64,000 bases of DNA from Clostridiales bacterium UBA1728 (GCA_002315975.1 DCIK01000013.1:1-64000), one strand, 5' to 3'; shown: positions 38,917 through 49,258, numbered from the stretch's first letter. Notes: a model not told the origin generated them from the letters alone. Made by a program: numbers and translations.

Positions 38917-41900
38917 ATGCGCAACGAACCCATAGACAACAGCGCTCTGCCGCTCTGGGCGGAGAATGCCGCCAGAGAGCTGAAATCTCAGGGCAGCACC
39001 GGCGGCAAGCGCACGGCGCGGCAGCTCCGCGCTGCCCTTCGGGAGCTGCAGGAACTGGCCGCCGGCGGAGAGGGAGACAAGGCCGTGCTCCGCACCCTTC
39101 GGGACAACCTCTATCTCCTTCGCACAGCCGCCGAGGATGCGGAGGCGGCGCTGTTCCACGCCCGGAAGCTGCGCAAATGCCGGGGGCGGCCCCGAATCTG
39201 CGTGGCGGCAGGCATCCTGCTGGAGAGCGGCATCTATCCCGATGCTGAGCGCTGCCGCCTTTTTTTAGATGGCTTTCAGAACCGACTGGTGCTGACGGAA
39301 CGGGAGCTGGAGCTCTTCCCCACCGCCCTCAGCGGAGAGCTGCTCCTTGCCCTCTGGCGGCTGTGCAAAAGCGGCAGAGCCGAGGAAAAGGAGGTGGGAG
39401 AGATCATCACCTCCCTGCGGCTCTGCGTCCGCTTCGGCTGGGGGCGGCTGCTGGAGAGCGTGAACCGCAGCGAGCGCATCCTCCTGCGGGACGGCAGCGG
39501 CATATATCCGCAGATGGACGCGGAGAGCCGCCGGGACTACCGGCGGCAGCTTGAAAGACTGGCCGGGCGCCGGGGCATTGAGGCGCACATCCTCGCCGAG
39601 CGGCTGCTGCGAGAGAGCGGGGAGAGGGGCGAGCACATCGGCCTTGCCCTCTTTCCCGAAAAGCCCTCGGAGGGCGGCGGCTACATGGCCGCCAATGTGC
39701 TGCTGACGGGCTTTTTCGCCCTGCTTTTCGGCTTTTTGCTTCATAGTCCCCTTGCCGCCGTGCTGCTCCTGCTGCCCCTGTCCGACTGCGTGAAGGCGCT
39801 GACGGATTTCATTCTCTCCCACCGGGTCAGACCCCGGCGGCTGCCCCGGCTGGAGCTCAGGGAGGGCGTGGGCGCGGAAGGCAAGACCCTCTGCGCCGTC
39901 TCTCTCCTGCTCAGCTCTCAGGAGGATGCGGAAAGGGCGGTGGAGCGTATGAAGGAGTACCGCTACGCCAACCGGGACTGCGGGCGGGAGCTCCTGTTTG
40001 CGCTGCTCTGCGATCTGCCGGACAGCGATCAAGAGGAAACGCCGGAGGAGCGGCAACTGCTGCAAAGGACGGCAGAGCTGGTGGAGCGGCTGAATCTCTC
40101 CATGGGCGGGGGCTTCTTCCTCTTCACCCGGCCCCGGCGCTTCGATCCCATCGACGGCAGCTACCGGGGCTTTGAGCGCAAGCGGGGGGCGCTGCTCGCC
40201 CTGTGCCGGCTTCTGCGGGGGCGGGAGAGCGAGCTGCAATGCACCGCCGGGGATGCGTCAAGGCTCTACAAAATTCACTATATTCTCGCGCTGGACAGCG
40301 ATACCCGGCTGACACCCGGCTCTGCCCGCGCCCTCATCGGTACCATGCTCCACCCGCTGAACCGCTGCACTCCGGATGGGGAGAGGGGCATCGTCACCGC
40401 CGGCTACGGCGTGCTGCAGCCGAAGCTGGCCACGGAGCTGCAAAGCAGTACCCGGACGGACTTCTCCCGCTTTTTCTCCGCCCAGGGAGGCATGAGCAGC
40501 TATCGCGGCTGCGGCGGGGAGCTGTATTTCGATTGCTTTGACAGCGGCGGTTTCTCCGGCAAGGGACTGCTGGACATCGACGCTCTCCTCTGCGTCTCGG
40601 AAAAGCACATCCCCCACGGGCAGGTGCTGAGCCACGACGCACTGGAGGGTGCCTTTCTCCGGGGCGGACTTGTAGAGGACATCGAGCTCACCGACCGCTT
40701 CCCCGCCTCGCCCCTGAGCTACGGACGGCGGCAGAAGCGCTGGGTGCGCGGCGACTGGCAGAATCTCCCCTGGCTCTTTGCGCGGGGTAAGCTCCTGCGC
40801 CCCGTGGAGCGCTGGCGGCTCTTCGATTCTCTGCGCCGCTCGCTGGTGGACTTCGCCTCGCTGTTGGCGCTGCTTGCCGCTCTCTTCCTGCCGGAGCGCT
40901 ACGGGGCGGTGGGCATCGCGGCGCTGCTCTCGCTCTTTTTCCGTCTGTTTCTCCGGCTTCTCTCCACGCTGCTGCAAAGGGAGGAAAATGTCCGCTACAG
41001 GCTCCTCTCCCGACTGCTCCACGGCTGCACCGGTGCCTTCAGCCGCACGCTGCTCTGTCTTCTTCTCCTGCCCTGGACGGCGGGACTGGGAGCGGGCAGC
41101 ACCGTGAAGGGACTCTGGCGGCTCTACGCCACCAAAAGGCGGCTGCTGGAATGGGAGACCGCCGCGCAGAGCGACCGGGGCAAAAACACCCTGCGCTCCT
41201 ACGCAAAGGCCATGCCCCTGCCCGTGCTTTTGGGCTTTGCCTGTCTCTTCTCCCCGCTGATCATCGGCAAGAGCGCAGGGCTGCTGTGGCTCTTCTCCCC
41301 CCTCTGCCTCTGGGCACTGGGGCAGGAGAAGAAGCCGCCCAAGGCGCTGGAGCAGCGGGAGCGGGACTATCTGCTCTCCCGGGCAGGAGAAATCTGGCGC
41401 TGGTTCGAGCGCTTCTGCAACAGCGAGAACCACTATCTGCCTCCGGATAACCTGCAGGAGCTGCCCGCCGTGGGTCTGGCGCACCGCACCAGCCCCACCA
41501 ATATCGGTTTGATGCTCATCTCCTGCCTCTGCGCGCTGGATCTGGAGCTTTGCAGCCGGGAGGCCTTTGAGGAGCGCATTACCCATACCCTCAGCACGCT
41601 GGAGAGCTTACCCAAGTGGCGGGGACACCTATATAACTGGTATGACACCCGCACCCTGCGCGTGCTGAAGCCCGCCTATGTCTCCACCGTGGACAGCGGA
41701 AATCTGGCCGCCGCTCTGACGGCGCTGCTGACGGGGCTGGAGGAGTACGGCCTGTCAGACCTCGCTCTGCGGGTGCGGAAGCTCCGGGATGCCATGGACT
41801 TTGCCGCCCTCTACGACGGCGAGCGGGAGCTGTTCCGCATCGGACTGGATACGGAGAAGGGCGAGAGCAGCGAGAGCTGCTACGACCTTTTGGAGAGCGA

Positions 41901-44900
41901 ACAGCGGCTCTGCGCCTACTACGCCATCGCCTCCGGGCAGGTCAGCGTCCGCCACTGGGGGGCTTTGAGCCGCGCCCAGCTGGAGTTCGACGGCTACCGG
42001 GGCTGCGCCAGCTGGAGCGGCAGTATGTTTGAGTATCTGATGCCCGATCTGTTTCTCCCGCTGGAGAGCTGCTCGCTGCTCAGCGAGAGCGCGAAATTCT
42101 GCGTCTATGTCCAGTCCCGCTACCGCTTCGGGCGGGAGAAGGTCTGGGGCAAGAGCGAGAGCGCCTTTTTCTCGCTGGATGCATCCCTGAGCTACCGCTA
42201 TAAGGCCCACGGCGTACAGGCTCTGAGTCTCTGCCGGGGCATGAACGAGGAGCGGGTGGTGGCACCCTATGCCAGCTTTCTTGCGCTGGGCGTAAAGCGG
42301 GACAGGGCGCTGGAAAACCTGCACCGGCTGGAGCGGGCAGGGGCGCTGGGCCCCTGGGGCTTCTGGGATGCACTGGACTTCACCCCCGAGCGCTGCGGTC
42401 GGGAGGGGAAGGCCGTCCGCTGCGTGATGGCCCATCACATGGGCATGAGCATGGCCGCCATCACCAACTGTCTGAAGGACAATATCCTCCAAAAGCGCTT
42501 CATGGCCGAGGGCAGTATGTCCGCCTACCGGACGCTTTTGGAGGAGCGTGTACCCCTGGGCGGGCCGCTGCTCCACCGCAAGAGCATCCTGCTGCCGGTT
42601 CGCAGCGGCTTTACCCGGGACACGGCCTGTATTCGCCGGGGCAAGGGCTGCCTTGCCGAAAACGGGGCGCTGCAGCCTCTGAGCAATGGCAGCTATCATC
42701 TGCTGCTCTCCGAGTCGGCGGTCAGCCGTGCCGTGTGCAAGGGACTGCTGCCCTATGCCGCCGACGAGACCCTTCGGGGCGACAGACGGGGCGTGGAGTG
42801 CTTTCTGGAGCTGGACGGAGAGCGTTTCTCCCTGCTGCCCTGCGGCGGGAGCGTGGGACGCTTCCGCTGGCAATTCAGCGGGGACGAAGCCCTCTGGCAG
42901 GGGGAGCGGGGAGGACTTCGCTGGGAGCTGCGCGTGAGCGTGTCCGAGAGCGAGAACGCCGAGAAGCGCACCCTCACCCTCCGGGGTATCCCGGAGAGGT
43001 GCAGCGCCGCCGTGTACTGGGCCTTTGAGCCGGTACTGGCCAAAGCCGAGGATGTCCGCGCCGCTCGCTCCTATACCCGGCTGGGGCTCTGCGCCGAGGA
43101 GCGGGAGGAGGGCTTTCTCATCTCCCGGCTGCCCCGAGGGAAGCAGGAGGCCGTGTATCTGGCCTGTGCGCTCAACGGAAAGAGCCGCATGAGCGCCGAC
43201 TTCCTCCTCTTCCCCGGCCGCAGCGGGGCAAAGCCCTTTGTGAAAAACAGCGGCTGGCAGTCCGCGCCCCTCTGCGTGTTCCGGCAGGAGCTGACAGTCA
43301 AGGGCGGCGCTGCCTCCTCCGAGCTGGTGATCGCCATGGGCAATGAGAGCGAAGAGACCCTCAGCGCCGCAAAGCGGACGCTCGGCGGCCACCGGAAGGC
43401 CAATATGACGGAGGCCGCCGCCCGACTGCTGGGCATGGACGGCACCGACACCCGGGAAGCGCTGAAGCTGCTGCCCTACCTTATCTATCCGTCTGTCGCT
43501 GATAAGAGCGAGAACGGAGCCGACCAGCGGCAAAGCGCTCTCTGGCCCTGGGGCATCTCCGGGGATGTGCCCATTGTGGCCTTGCCGCTGGGAGAGGAGA
43601 GCCTCCGCGCTGCCGCCTGTGCCGTGAAGCACCATGCGCTGCTGGCCTGCTGCGGCGTGGTCTATGACCTTGTCTTCCTCTGCGACAGCGAAGGGGAGTA
43701 CCGCCCCGGCCCCCGCCTTGCGCTGGAGGAGCTGCTGCGCCGACTGGGACAGGAGGGACGCATCGGCCAAAAGGGCGGCTGCCACTTTGCGGAGCGGAGT
43801 GCCGAGCCGCCGCTGCGGACAAACGCCGTGCTGCTGCCGGACGAAAGCGGGAAAATCCCCCCTCGAACCGTCACGGTGCGGGACGAGCCGCCTGAGGTGA
43901 CGGAGCTGCTGAAACCCCTGCCCTCCGCACCCTTTGCGCCCTATGAGGAGCACTGGGGGGAAGACTACAGCTATGTGCTATCTCTCCGAGGCCTGCTGCC
44001 GGAGCGGGCCCGCTGCCATATGCTCTGCAGCGAGGACTTCGGCGCTCTCTTCAGCGAGTGCGGCTGCGTGGGGCTCTGGTACCGCAATGCCCGGGAATGC
44101 CCCCTGCTGCCGCCCTGCAACGATCCGCTGCGTGTCCGCGCCCCGGAGACGCTGGAGGCGAAGCTGGGCGGGCGCTGGGTGTCGCTTTTCGCCGCAAAGG
44201 GCGAGGACTGCCTTGTGACCTACGGCTTCGGCTACGCCCGCTGGGAGAAAAATGCGGACGGCATTGCCGTAAAGCTCACCGCCACGGTGCCGCCGGACGG
44301 CAACGAGCGAATCTATACCATCGAAAGCTCCGAGAGCGTGGAAATGCGCTGGCGTATGCCCCTGCAGCTCTCCGCCGAGGCACGGGACGCGTCCTTCTGC
44401 GTACTGAGCCGGGGAGAAGAGGGAGACTTACAGGTGAAGTCCCGGCGCTGCGGCATCCCGGGACTGAAGCTGACGGTGCGGCTCTCGGTGCCGTGGCTGG
44501 GCAACAATGTGCCTGCCGAGCCGGAGCGCATGGACGCGCCCGCACTGGAAGGCAGCTTTCTCTCTGACGGTCTGGTGCTGCTGCGCGTGGGCGTGGGCGA
44601 GCTGAACGAAGAGCCGGAGCGCTATGCGGAAACGGTGAAGGCATGGCGGGAAAAGCTCTCTGCCATCCGGGTGAAGACCGCCTCCGAGGAGCTCAACCGG
44701 CTGCTGAACGGCTGGAGCGTATACCAGACCCTCTGCGGACGGCTGTGGGGGCGGTGCAGCATCTACCAGAGCGGCGGAGCCATGGGCTTTCGGGATCAGC
44801 TGCAGGACGCGGTGAATCTCATCGACTTCGACCCTGCCCTTGCCCGAAAGCAAATCCTCCTCTGCGCCAACCATATGTACGAGGAGGGCGATGTGCAGCA

Positions 44901-45972
44901 CTGGTGGCACCCCGGTGCCACGCTCATTGACCGGGGCTGCCGCAGCCGCTGCAGCGATGACCTCTTATGGCTGGTGTGGGCAGTGTGCGAATACTGCGCA
45001 AAGAGCGGGGACAGAAGCGTCTGCTTCGAGAACACGGCCTATCTCCACTCCCTGCCGCTGGGGAAGGATGAGGAGAGCCGCTATGAGCTGCCGGAGCTCT
45101 CTTCTCGCCGGGAGACGGTGCTGGAGCACTGCCGCCGGGCGCTGGAGCTCAGTTTCAGCCGGGGCAAGGGTCGGCACGGTCTGCTGCTGATGCTCTCCGG
45201 CGACTGGAACGACGGGCTGGATCAAATGGGCGAGGGAGCCGAGAGCGTCTGGCTCAGCTTCTTCTGGTGTATCTGCGCCCGAAGCTTTGCGGATTTGCTG
45301 GACGCGCTGGGCGAGAGCAACGGCGAGTATTACCGCAAGTGCGCCCGGGAGCTCTGCGAGAGCTGCGAGGAATGCTGGAACGGCAGCTACTGGCCCCGGG
45401 CCTACTACGGCGACGGCCGACAGCTGGGTACCGTGGACGCGGTCTGTCAGGCCTTCGGCGCTCTCTGCCCGGGCACAGACCCTGCCCACGGGGACGCTGC
45501 CCTGCGCACGGCCGTGGAAACTCTCTATGACCGGGAGCACCGCATCCTCCGGCTCTCCGCCGAGCCCTACAGCAGCGAGCACAGCCCCGGCTATATCAGC
45601 TCCTACGGCCCCGGCTTCCGGGAAAACGGCGGGCAGTACACCCACGCCGCCCTCTTTCTTGCTCACGCCCTCTTTGAACGGGGACGCAGCGGCGAGGGCT
45701 GGACGCTGCTTCAATGCGCCATGGGCGAGGGCAGGGGAGAGAGCTACGGTCTGGAGCCCTATCTCATCCCCGCGGACATCTCCGCCAATCCCCGCTGCAC
45801 AGGCCGCGGCGGCTGGAGCTGGTACACCGGCAGCGCGGGATGGTTTTACCGCGTGGCGCTGGAGGACCTGCTCTGCTGCCAACGGCAGGACGGCGAGCTG
45901 GTGCAGAAGCCGCCTCATCTCCCGGAGGGTCTCAGCGCAGCGGAAGTGAGTCACCGGGGACAGGTTCCCTGA
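38917..45972 (+). CDS. ndvB: NdvB-type cyclic beta-1,2-glucan synthase (GT84-glycoamylase-GH94)
   Basis: A single 2351-residue protein. After an N-terminal helical region and two membrane helices (about 258-300) comes a GT84 glycosyltransferase domain with LALDSDTRLTPGSARAL and the RQKRW motif (R/QxxRW). Further membrane segments span about 650-830. A glycoamylase-like domain follows (NSENHYLPPDN...HRTSPTNIGLMLIS...LYNWYDTRTLRVLKPAYVSTVDSGNL). The C-terminal GH94 phosphorylase domain has GAMGFRDQLQD, HWWHP and the catalytic GDWNDGLDQMG. In proteobacteria this architecture initiates, elongates, trims and cyclises beta-1,2-glucan. No separate exporter is nearby. The ATG at 38917 follows GGGGGAA. 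The final residues (VSHRGQVP) are read from a REP palindrome that supplies the stop. Confidence 0.9.
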   Translation: MRNEPIDNSALPLWAENAARELKSQGSTGGKRTARQLRAALRELQELAAGGEGDKAVLRTLRDNLYLLRTAAEDAEAALFHARKLRKCRGRPRICVAAGILLESGIYPDAERCRLFLDGFQNRLVLTERELELFPTALSGELLLALWRLCKSGRAEEKEVGEIITSLRLCVRFGWGRLLESVNRSERILLRDGSGIYPQMDAESRRDYRRQLERLAGRRGIEAHILAERLLRESGERGEHIGLALFPEKPSEGGGYMAANVLLTGFFALLFGFLLHSPLAAVLLLLPLSDCVKALTDFILSHRVRPRRLPRLELREGVGAEGKTLCAVSLLLSSQEDAERAVERMKEYRYANRDCGRELLFALLCDLPDSDQEETPEERQLLQRTAELVERLNLSMGGGFFLFTRPRRFDPIDGSYRGFERKRGALLALCRLLRGRESELQCTAGDASRLYKIHYILALDSDTRLTPGSARALIGTMLHPLNRCTPDGERGIVTAGYGVLQPKLATELQSSTRTDFSRFFSAQGGMSSYRGCGGELYFDCFDSGGFSGKGLLDIDALLCVSEKHIPHGQVLSHDALEGAFLRGGLVEDIELTDRFPASPLSYGRRQKRWVRGDWQNLPWLFARGKLLRPVERWRLFDSLRRSLVDFASLLALLAALFLPERYGAVGIAALLSLFFRLFLRLLSTLLQREENVRYRLLSRLLHGCTGAFSRTLLCLLLLPWTAGLGAGSTVKGLWRLYATKRRLLEWETAAQSDRGKNTLRSYAKAMPLPVLLGFACLFSPLIIGKSAGLLWLFSPLCLWALGQEKKPPKALEQRERDYLLSRAGEIWRWFERFCNSENHYLPPDNLQELPAVGLAHRTSPTNIGLMLISCLCALDLELCSREAFEERITHTLSTLESLPKWRGHLYNWYDTRTLRVLKPAYVSTVDSGNLAAALTALLTGLEEYGLSDLALRVRKLRDAMDFAALYDGERELFRIGLDTEKGESSESCYDLLESEQRLCAYYAIASGQVSVRHWGALSRAQLEFDGYRGCASWSGSMFEYLMPDLFLPLESCSLLSESAKFCVYVQSRYRFGREKVWGKSESAFFSLDASLSYRYKAHGVQALSLCRGMNEERVVAPYASFLALGVKRDRALENLHRLERAGALGPWGFWDALDFTPERCGREGKAVRCVMAHHMGMSMAAITNCLKDNILQKRFMAEGSMSAYRTLLEERVPLGGPLLHRKSILLPVRSGFTRDTACIRRGKGCLAENGALQPLSNGSYHLLLSESAVSRAVCKGLLPYAADETLRGDRRGVECFLELDGERFSLLPCGGSVGRFRWQFSGDEALWQGERGGLRWELRVSVSESENAEKRTLTLRGIPERCSAAVYWAFEPVLAKAEDVRAARSYTRLGLCAEEREEGFLISRLPRGKQEAVYLACALNGKSRMSADFLLFPGRSGAKPFVKNSGWQSAPLCVFRQELTVKGGAASSELVIAMGNESEETLSAAKRTLGGHRKANMTEAAARLLGMDGTDTREALKLLPYLIYPSVADKSENGADQRQSALWPWGISGDVPIVALPLGEESLRAAACAVKHHALLACCGVVYDLVFLCDSEGEYRPGPRLALEELLRRLGQEGRIGQKGGCHFAERSAEPPLRTNAVLLPDESGKIPPRTVTVRDEPPEVTELLKPLPSAPFAPYEEHWGEDYSYVLSLRGLLPERARCHMLCSEDFGALFSECGCVGLWYRNARECPLLPPCNDPLRVRAPETLEAKLGGRWVSLFAAKGEDCLVTYGFGYARWEKNADGIAVKLTATVPPDGNERIYTIESSESVEMRWRMPLQLSAEARDASFCVLSRGEEGDLQVKSRRCGIPGLKLTVRLSVPWLGNNVPAEPERMDAPALEGSFLSDGLVLLRVGVGELNEEPERYAETVKAWREKLSAIRVKTASEELNRLLNGWSVYQTLCGRLWGRCSIYQSGGAMGFRDQLQDAVNLIDFDPALARKQILLCANHMYEEGDVQHWWHPGATLIDRGCRSRCSDDLLWLVWAVCEYCAKSGDRSVCFENTAYLHSLPLGKDEESRYELPELSSRRETVLEHCRRALELSFSRGKGRHGLLLMLSGDWNDGLDQMGEGAESVWLSFFWCICARSFADLLDALGESNGEYYRKCARELCESCEECWNGSYWPRAYYGDGRQLGTVDAVCQAFGALCPGTDPAHGDAALRTAVETLYDREHRILRLSAEPYSSEHSPGYISSYGPGFRENGGQYTHAALFLAHALFERGRSGEGWTLLQCAMGEGRGESYGLEPYLIPADISANPRCTGRGGWSWYTGSAGWFYRVALEDLLCCQRQDGELVQKPPHLPEGLSAAEVSHRGQVP

Positions 45973-46027
45973 CTCACTCCTTTCTGACTCCTGCAACTGA
46001 GTCAGGGAACCTGTCCCCGTGACTCAG
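45946..46027. repeat. REP-like palindrome with GGGGACAGGTTCC core, copy 2
   Basis: GTGAGTCAC-CGGGGACAGG on the left is complementary to CCTGTCCCC-GTGACTCA on the right. It overlaps the last codons of ndvB, giving the protein its C-terminus, and may act as its terminator. Confidence 0.85.
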
Positions 46028-46108
46028 AAAATATTCATGAATTTTTCACCCAAAAGGGAAAAAGTATGGTATACTGGGCGAAAAGATAGATGATACGGAG
46101 GCAACGCC

Positions 46109-47383
46109 ATGGAACGCATGGAGCTTCTCCCCAATGTTTTTCTCACTGCGGTGCAGACCGACAGGTTCAAAACCGCGCTGATGTCCGCTTCTCTGCTGAC
46201 CCAGCTGGAGCGGCAGAACGCCTCGGCCAACGCCGTGCTGCCCTCGCTGCTGCGCCGGGGCTCTTCCCGCTACGCCGACATGACCGAGCTGCAGTACCGG
46301 CTGGACGAGCTCTACGGAGCCTCGCTGGAGCCCTCCGTGTGCCGCTACGGCGAGCTGCAGTCCATCGGCTTTACCGCCCGGTTCTGCGATGAGCGCTTCC
46401 TGCCTGAAAAGCTTGATATGACCGGGGAAATGGCTTCCCTTTTAGGCGAGGTGCTGCTGCGCCCCAACACCCGCGGCGGACTCTTCCGTCAGGCCTGGGT
46501 AGACAGCGAAAAGGAAAAGCTGGCCGAGCGCATTGATGCCCGCGTCAACGACAAGCGGGGCTACGCCATCAACCGGCTCAACGAGGAAATGTGCTGCTAC
46601 GAGGACTACGGCACCTATATTCTCGGCACCCGCGACAGCGCGGAAAATCTCCAGTATGTGAGTCTGAGCAAATACTATAAAGAGCTGCTTGCCACCTCCC
46701 CTGTGGAGCTGTTCTACTGCGGCAGCGCCGAGCCTCAGGCCGTGGCCGACGCCCTCTGCAGTGCCTTCCTCACCCTGCCCCGGGGCGAGCTCAACGAGGA
46801 GCTGGGCACCGATATCCGCATGAATACCGTGTCCGGTGACATCCGCTTCTTTGAAGAGGAAATGGATGTTTCGCAGGGTCAGCTGGCACTGGGCTTCCGG
46901 CTGGGCGAGTGCATGGAGGAGCCTGACTACGCCGCCATCCGCGTGTTCAACGCCCTTTACGGCGGCAGCGCCACCTCCCGGCTGTTCCGCAACGTGCGGG
47001 AAAAGCTCTCCCTGTGCTACTATGCCTCCTCCGGTGTGGATCTGCACAAGGGCATCCTCCGGGTTCTCTCCGGCGTGGAGTTCTCCAGGCGGCAGCAGGC
47101 CCAGGATGAGATTCTCGCCCAGTTAGAGAGCATCCGCAGCGGCATCACCCCCGAGGAGCTCTCCGATGCCAGGCGCAGCGTGGCCAATGCCTACCGTACC
47201 GTATCCGATTCCCCCGCCGCGCTGGAGAGCTTCTGGCTGGATCAGCTCCTCCGGGGCGAGGACTACGACGCCGAAACCTGCGCCGCGCTGGTCGAGAATG
47301 TCAGCGCCGCCGATGTGCTTGCCATTGCCGAGAGCGTGCAGTGCGACGCCATCTATTTTCTGAAGGGAGAGGGCCATGAATAA
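46109..47383 (+). CDS. M16 peptidase-like protein, inactive partner (YmfF-like)
   Basis: A 424-residue M16 (insulinase-type) fold protein: N-terminal RQNASANAVLPSLLRRGSSRYADM and C-terminal ALYGGSATSRLFRNVREKLSLCYYASSG. The zinc motif HxxEH is missing, so it is expected to be the non-catalytic half of a heterodimer. The catalytic partner overlaps it by 8 bases. In Bacillus the equivalent pair is YmfF/YmfH; M16 pairs in Firmicutes process small peptides. A TATACT-like -10 lies near 46071 but no good -35 was seen. Confidence 0.88.
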   Translation: MERMELLPNVFLTAVQTDRFKTALMSASLLTQLERQNASANAVLPSLLRRGSSRYADMTELQYRLDELYGASLEPSVCRYGELQSIGFTARFCDERFLPEKLDMTGEMASLLGEVLLRPNTRGGLFRQAWVDSEKEKLAERIDARVNDKRGYAINRLNEEMCCYEDYGTYILGTRDSAENLQYVSLSKYYKELLATSPVELFYCGSAEPQAVADALCSAFLTLPRGELNEELGTDIRMNTVSGDIRFFEEEMDVSQGQLALGFRLGECMEEPDYAAIRVFNALYGGSATSRLFRNVREKLSLCYYASSGVDLHKGILRVLSGVEFSRRQQAQDEILAQLESIRSGITPEELSDARRSVANAYRTVSDSPAALESFWLDQLLRGEDYDAETCAALVENVSAADVLAIAESVQCDAIYFLKGEGHE

Positions 47384-48647
47384 GCTGGATTTCCCCCGCA
47401 TCGGTGAGAGCTTTTACACCTGCACTCTCCCCAACGGACTGCCCGTATATGTGCTTCCCAAGAAGGGCTTTTCCCGCTCCGTGGCCATGTTCGCCACCCA
47501 TTACGGCGGCGCCGACCGGCGCTTTCTGCTCCACGGGCAGTGGCACGATACTCCCGCCGGGGTTGCCCATTTCCTTGAGCACAAAATGTTCGATATGCCC
47601 GACGGCAGCAACGCCCTTCTGGAGCTGACAGCCCGGGGTGCCTCCGCCAACGCCTTCACCTCCACGGATGTGACGGCCTACCACTTCTCCTGCACGGAGA
47701 ATTTCTACGATAACCTCTCCCTGCTGCTGCGCTTTGTCTCCACCCCTTATTTCACCGAGGAGAGCGTGCGCAAGGAGCAGGGCATCATCGCCCAGGAAAT
47801 CCGCATGGGCGAGGACAGCGTGGGCACCGCCCTCTACTACGGGCTCATGGGTGCCCTCTTTGACCACCACCCCGGCCGGGAATCCGTGGCCGGTACGGTG
47901 GAGAGCATCGCCGAGATCACCCCCGAAACCCTCTATGCCTGCCACGCGGCCTTCTACCGCCCCTCCAACATGGTACTCATCTGCATCGGCGATGTGGACG
48001 CGGAAAAGGTCTGCGCCCTGGCCGAGGAGCTGCTGCCGAAGGAAGAGCAGGAGCGTCCCCTCCGGGACTACGGCGAGAAGGAAACTCTGCTGCCCGCCAG
48101 AAAAGAGGTGCAGCGGAGCATGAGCGTGTCCGCACCGAAGTTCTATCTGGGTGCCAAGGTGCTCTGGCCCGAGACCGGCGAGGAGCGGCTGCGCCTGATG
48201 CTCAAAGCGGAGCTGGCGCTCCAGACTCTGCTGGGCGAGAGCAGCCCCTTCTTCACCAGACTCTACGCCGATGGGCTTCTCCGCCGGGACTTTGCCGTGG
48301 GACTCCAGTCCTCTGCCGGAGCCGCCTGCATCCTCATGGGCGGCGAGAGCAAGGAGCCCGATACCGTCCGCACAGCGGTGCTGCAGGCAGTGGAGCACCT
48401 GCGTAAAGAGGGCTTTGACGAGGAGCGCTTCGAGCGCTGCCGCAAGGCCATGTACGGCACGGCCATTCAGGCGCTGGAGGACTTCGGCTCCATGGCCTCT
48501 TCCCTCATGGGCAGCGTGTTCGAGGGCTATCTCCAGCCCCGGCTCTTTTCGCTGCTGCCCGAGCTGAGCAAAGAGGAGTGTGAGAGCTTCCTGCTGGAGT
48601 ATCTCAGCGAGGAGCGCCTTTCCCGCAGTCTGGTTCTGCCCCTTTGA
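47376..48647 (+). CDS. M16 zinc metallopeptidase, catalytic partner (YmfH-like)
   Basis: The inverzincin motif HxxEH is clear in GVAHFLEHKMFDMPDG, with the downstream Glu ligand in RKEQGIIAQEIRMGED and the substrate-binding RxxY-like region at the C-terminal half. With the overlapping upstream gene it should form an M16B-type heterodimer. In Bacillus YmfH pairs with YmfF. The substrate here is unknown. Length 423 is typical. Confidence 0.9.
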   Translation: MNKLDFPRIGESFYTCTLPNGLPVYVLPKKGFSRSVAMFATHYGGADRRFLLHGQWHDTPAGVAHFLEHKMFDMPDGSNALLELTARGASANAFTSTDVTAYHFSCTENFYDNLSLLLRFVSTPYFTEESVRKEQGIIAQEIRMGEDSVGTALYYGLMGALFDHHPGRESVAGTVESIAEITPETLYACHAAFYRPSNMVLICIGDVDAEKVCALAEELLPKEEQERPLRDYGEKETLLPARKEVQRSMSVSAPKFYLGAKVLWPETGEERLRLMLKAELALQTLLGESSPFFTRLYADGLLRRDFAVGLQSSAGAACILMGGESKEPDTVRTAVLQAVEHLRKEGFDEERFERCRKAMYGTAIQALEDFGSMASSLMGSVFEGYLQPRLFSLLPELSKEECESFLLEYLSEERLSRSLVLPL

Positions 48648-48711
48648 AAGCATCGGGGTATTCACCACATAAACAGAGAGAAAACAATATTTTCATACGG
48701 AGGTAAATACT

Positions 48712-49218
48712 ATGGATTTCTCGAATCTCAAGAGCATGTTCAACGGCCTGGTGGACAATGTCTCCACCCGCGCCACCGACCTGGCCGGCAACGCTGCCGA
48801 CAAGGCCAAGTCCGCTGCCCGCATTGCCAGGCTCACCATGGAGCTCGGCGGTGAGAAGGACAACCTGAAGAAGACCTATGCCACCATCGGCCAGACCTAC
48901 TACGAGAACAAGGCCGAGCTGCCCCAGGAACTGCTTGCCCAGCTCGTGGAGGAGGCCGACAGCATCAACGAGCGCATTAACGCCATTGAGGCCGAGCTGC
49001 TGGAGCTGAAGGCTGAGTTCGGCCCCAAGGAGGCCGATGTGGAGGTCAGCTTCGAGGAAGTCGTGGACGAGGCCGAGCAGGAAGCCGCCGCCGAAGAGAC
49101 TCCCGCCGAGGAAGAGGGCGTTACCGTGGATGAGGTCATTGAGAAGGTCGAAGAGGTCATCGACGAAGTGAAGGAAAAGGTCGAGGACGTCATCGAAGAC
49201 ATCAAGGGCGAAGAGTAA
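48712..49218 (+). CDS. Acidic coiled-coil protein of unknown function
   Basis: Residues 1-105 are helical and Ala/Lys/Glu-rich (TRATDLAGNAADKAKSAARIARLTMELGGEKDNLKKTYATIGQTYYENK) with heptad-like spacing, then a Glu/Ala-rich linker. The tail is built of repeats of E-V-I-E-K/D-V-E-E/K-V-I/E (VDEVIEKVEEVIDEVKEKVEDVIEDIKGEE). The N-terminal half resembles small clostridial proteins annotated as DUF-type or zinc-ribbon-lacking YvlB/HHT relatives, but no family is assigned. A strong RBS (GGAGG) precedes the ATG. There is no signal peptide, so it is cytoplasmic. Confidence 0.65.
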   Translation: MDFSNLKSMFNGLVDNVSTRATDLAGNAADKAKSAARIARLTMELGGEKDNLKKTYATIGQTYYENKAELPQELLAQLVEEADSINERINAIEAELLELKAEFGPKEADVEVSFEEVVDEAEQEAAAEETPAEEEGVTVDEVIEKVEEVIDEVKEKVEDVIEDIKGEE

Positions 49219-49258
49219 AAAAGTGCAGTGCGATCAGTCGCACAATGCACAAAAAAGC

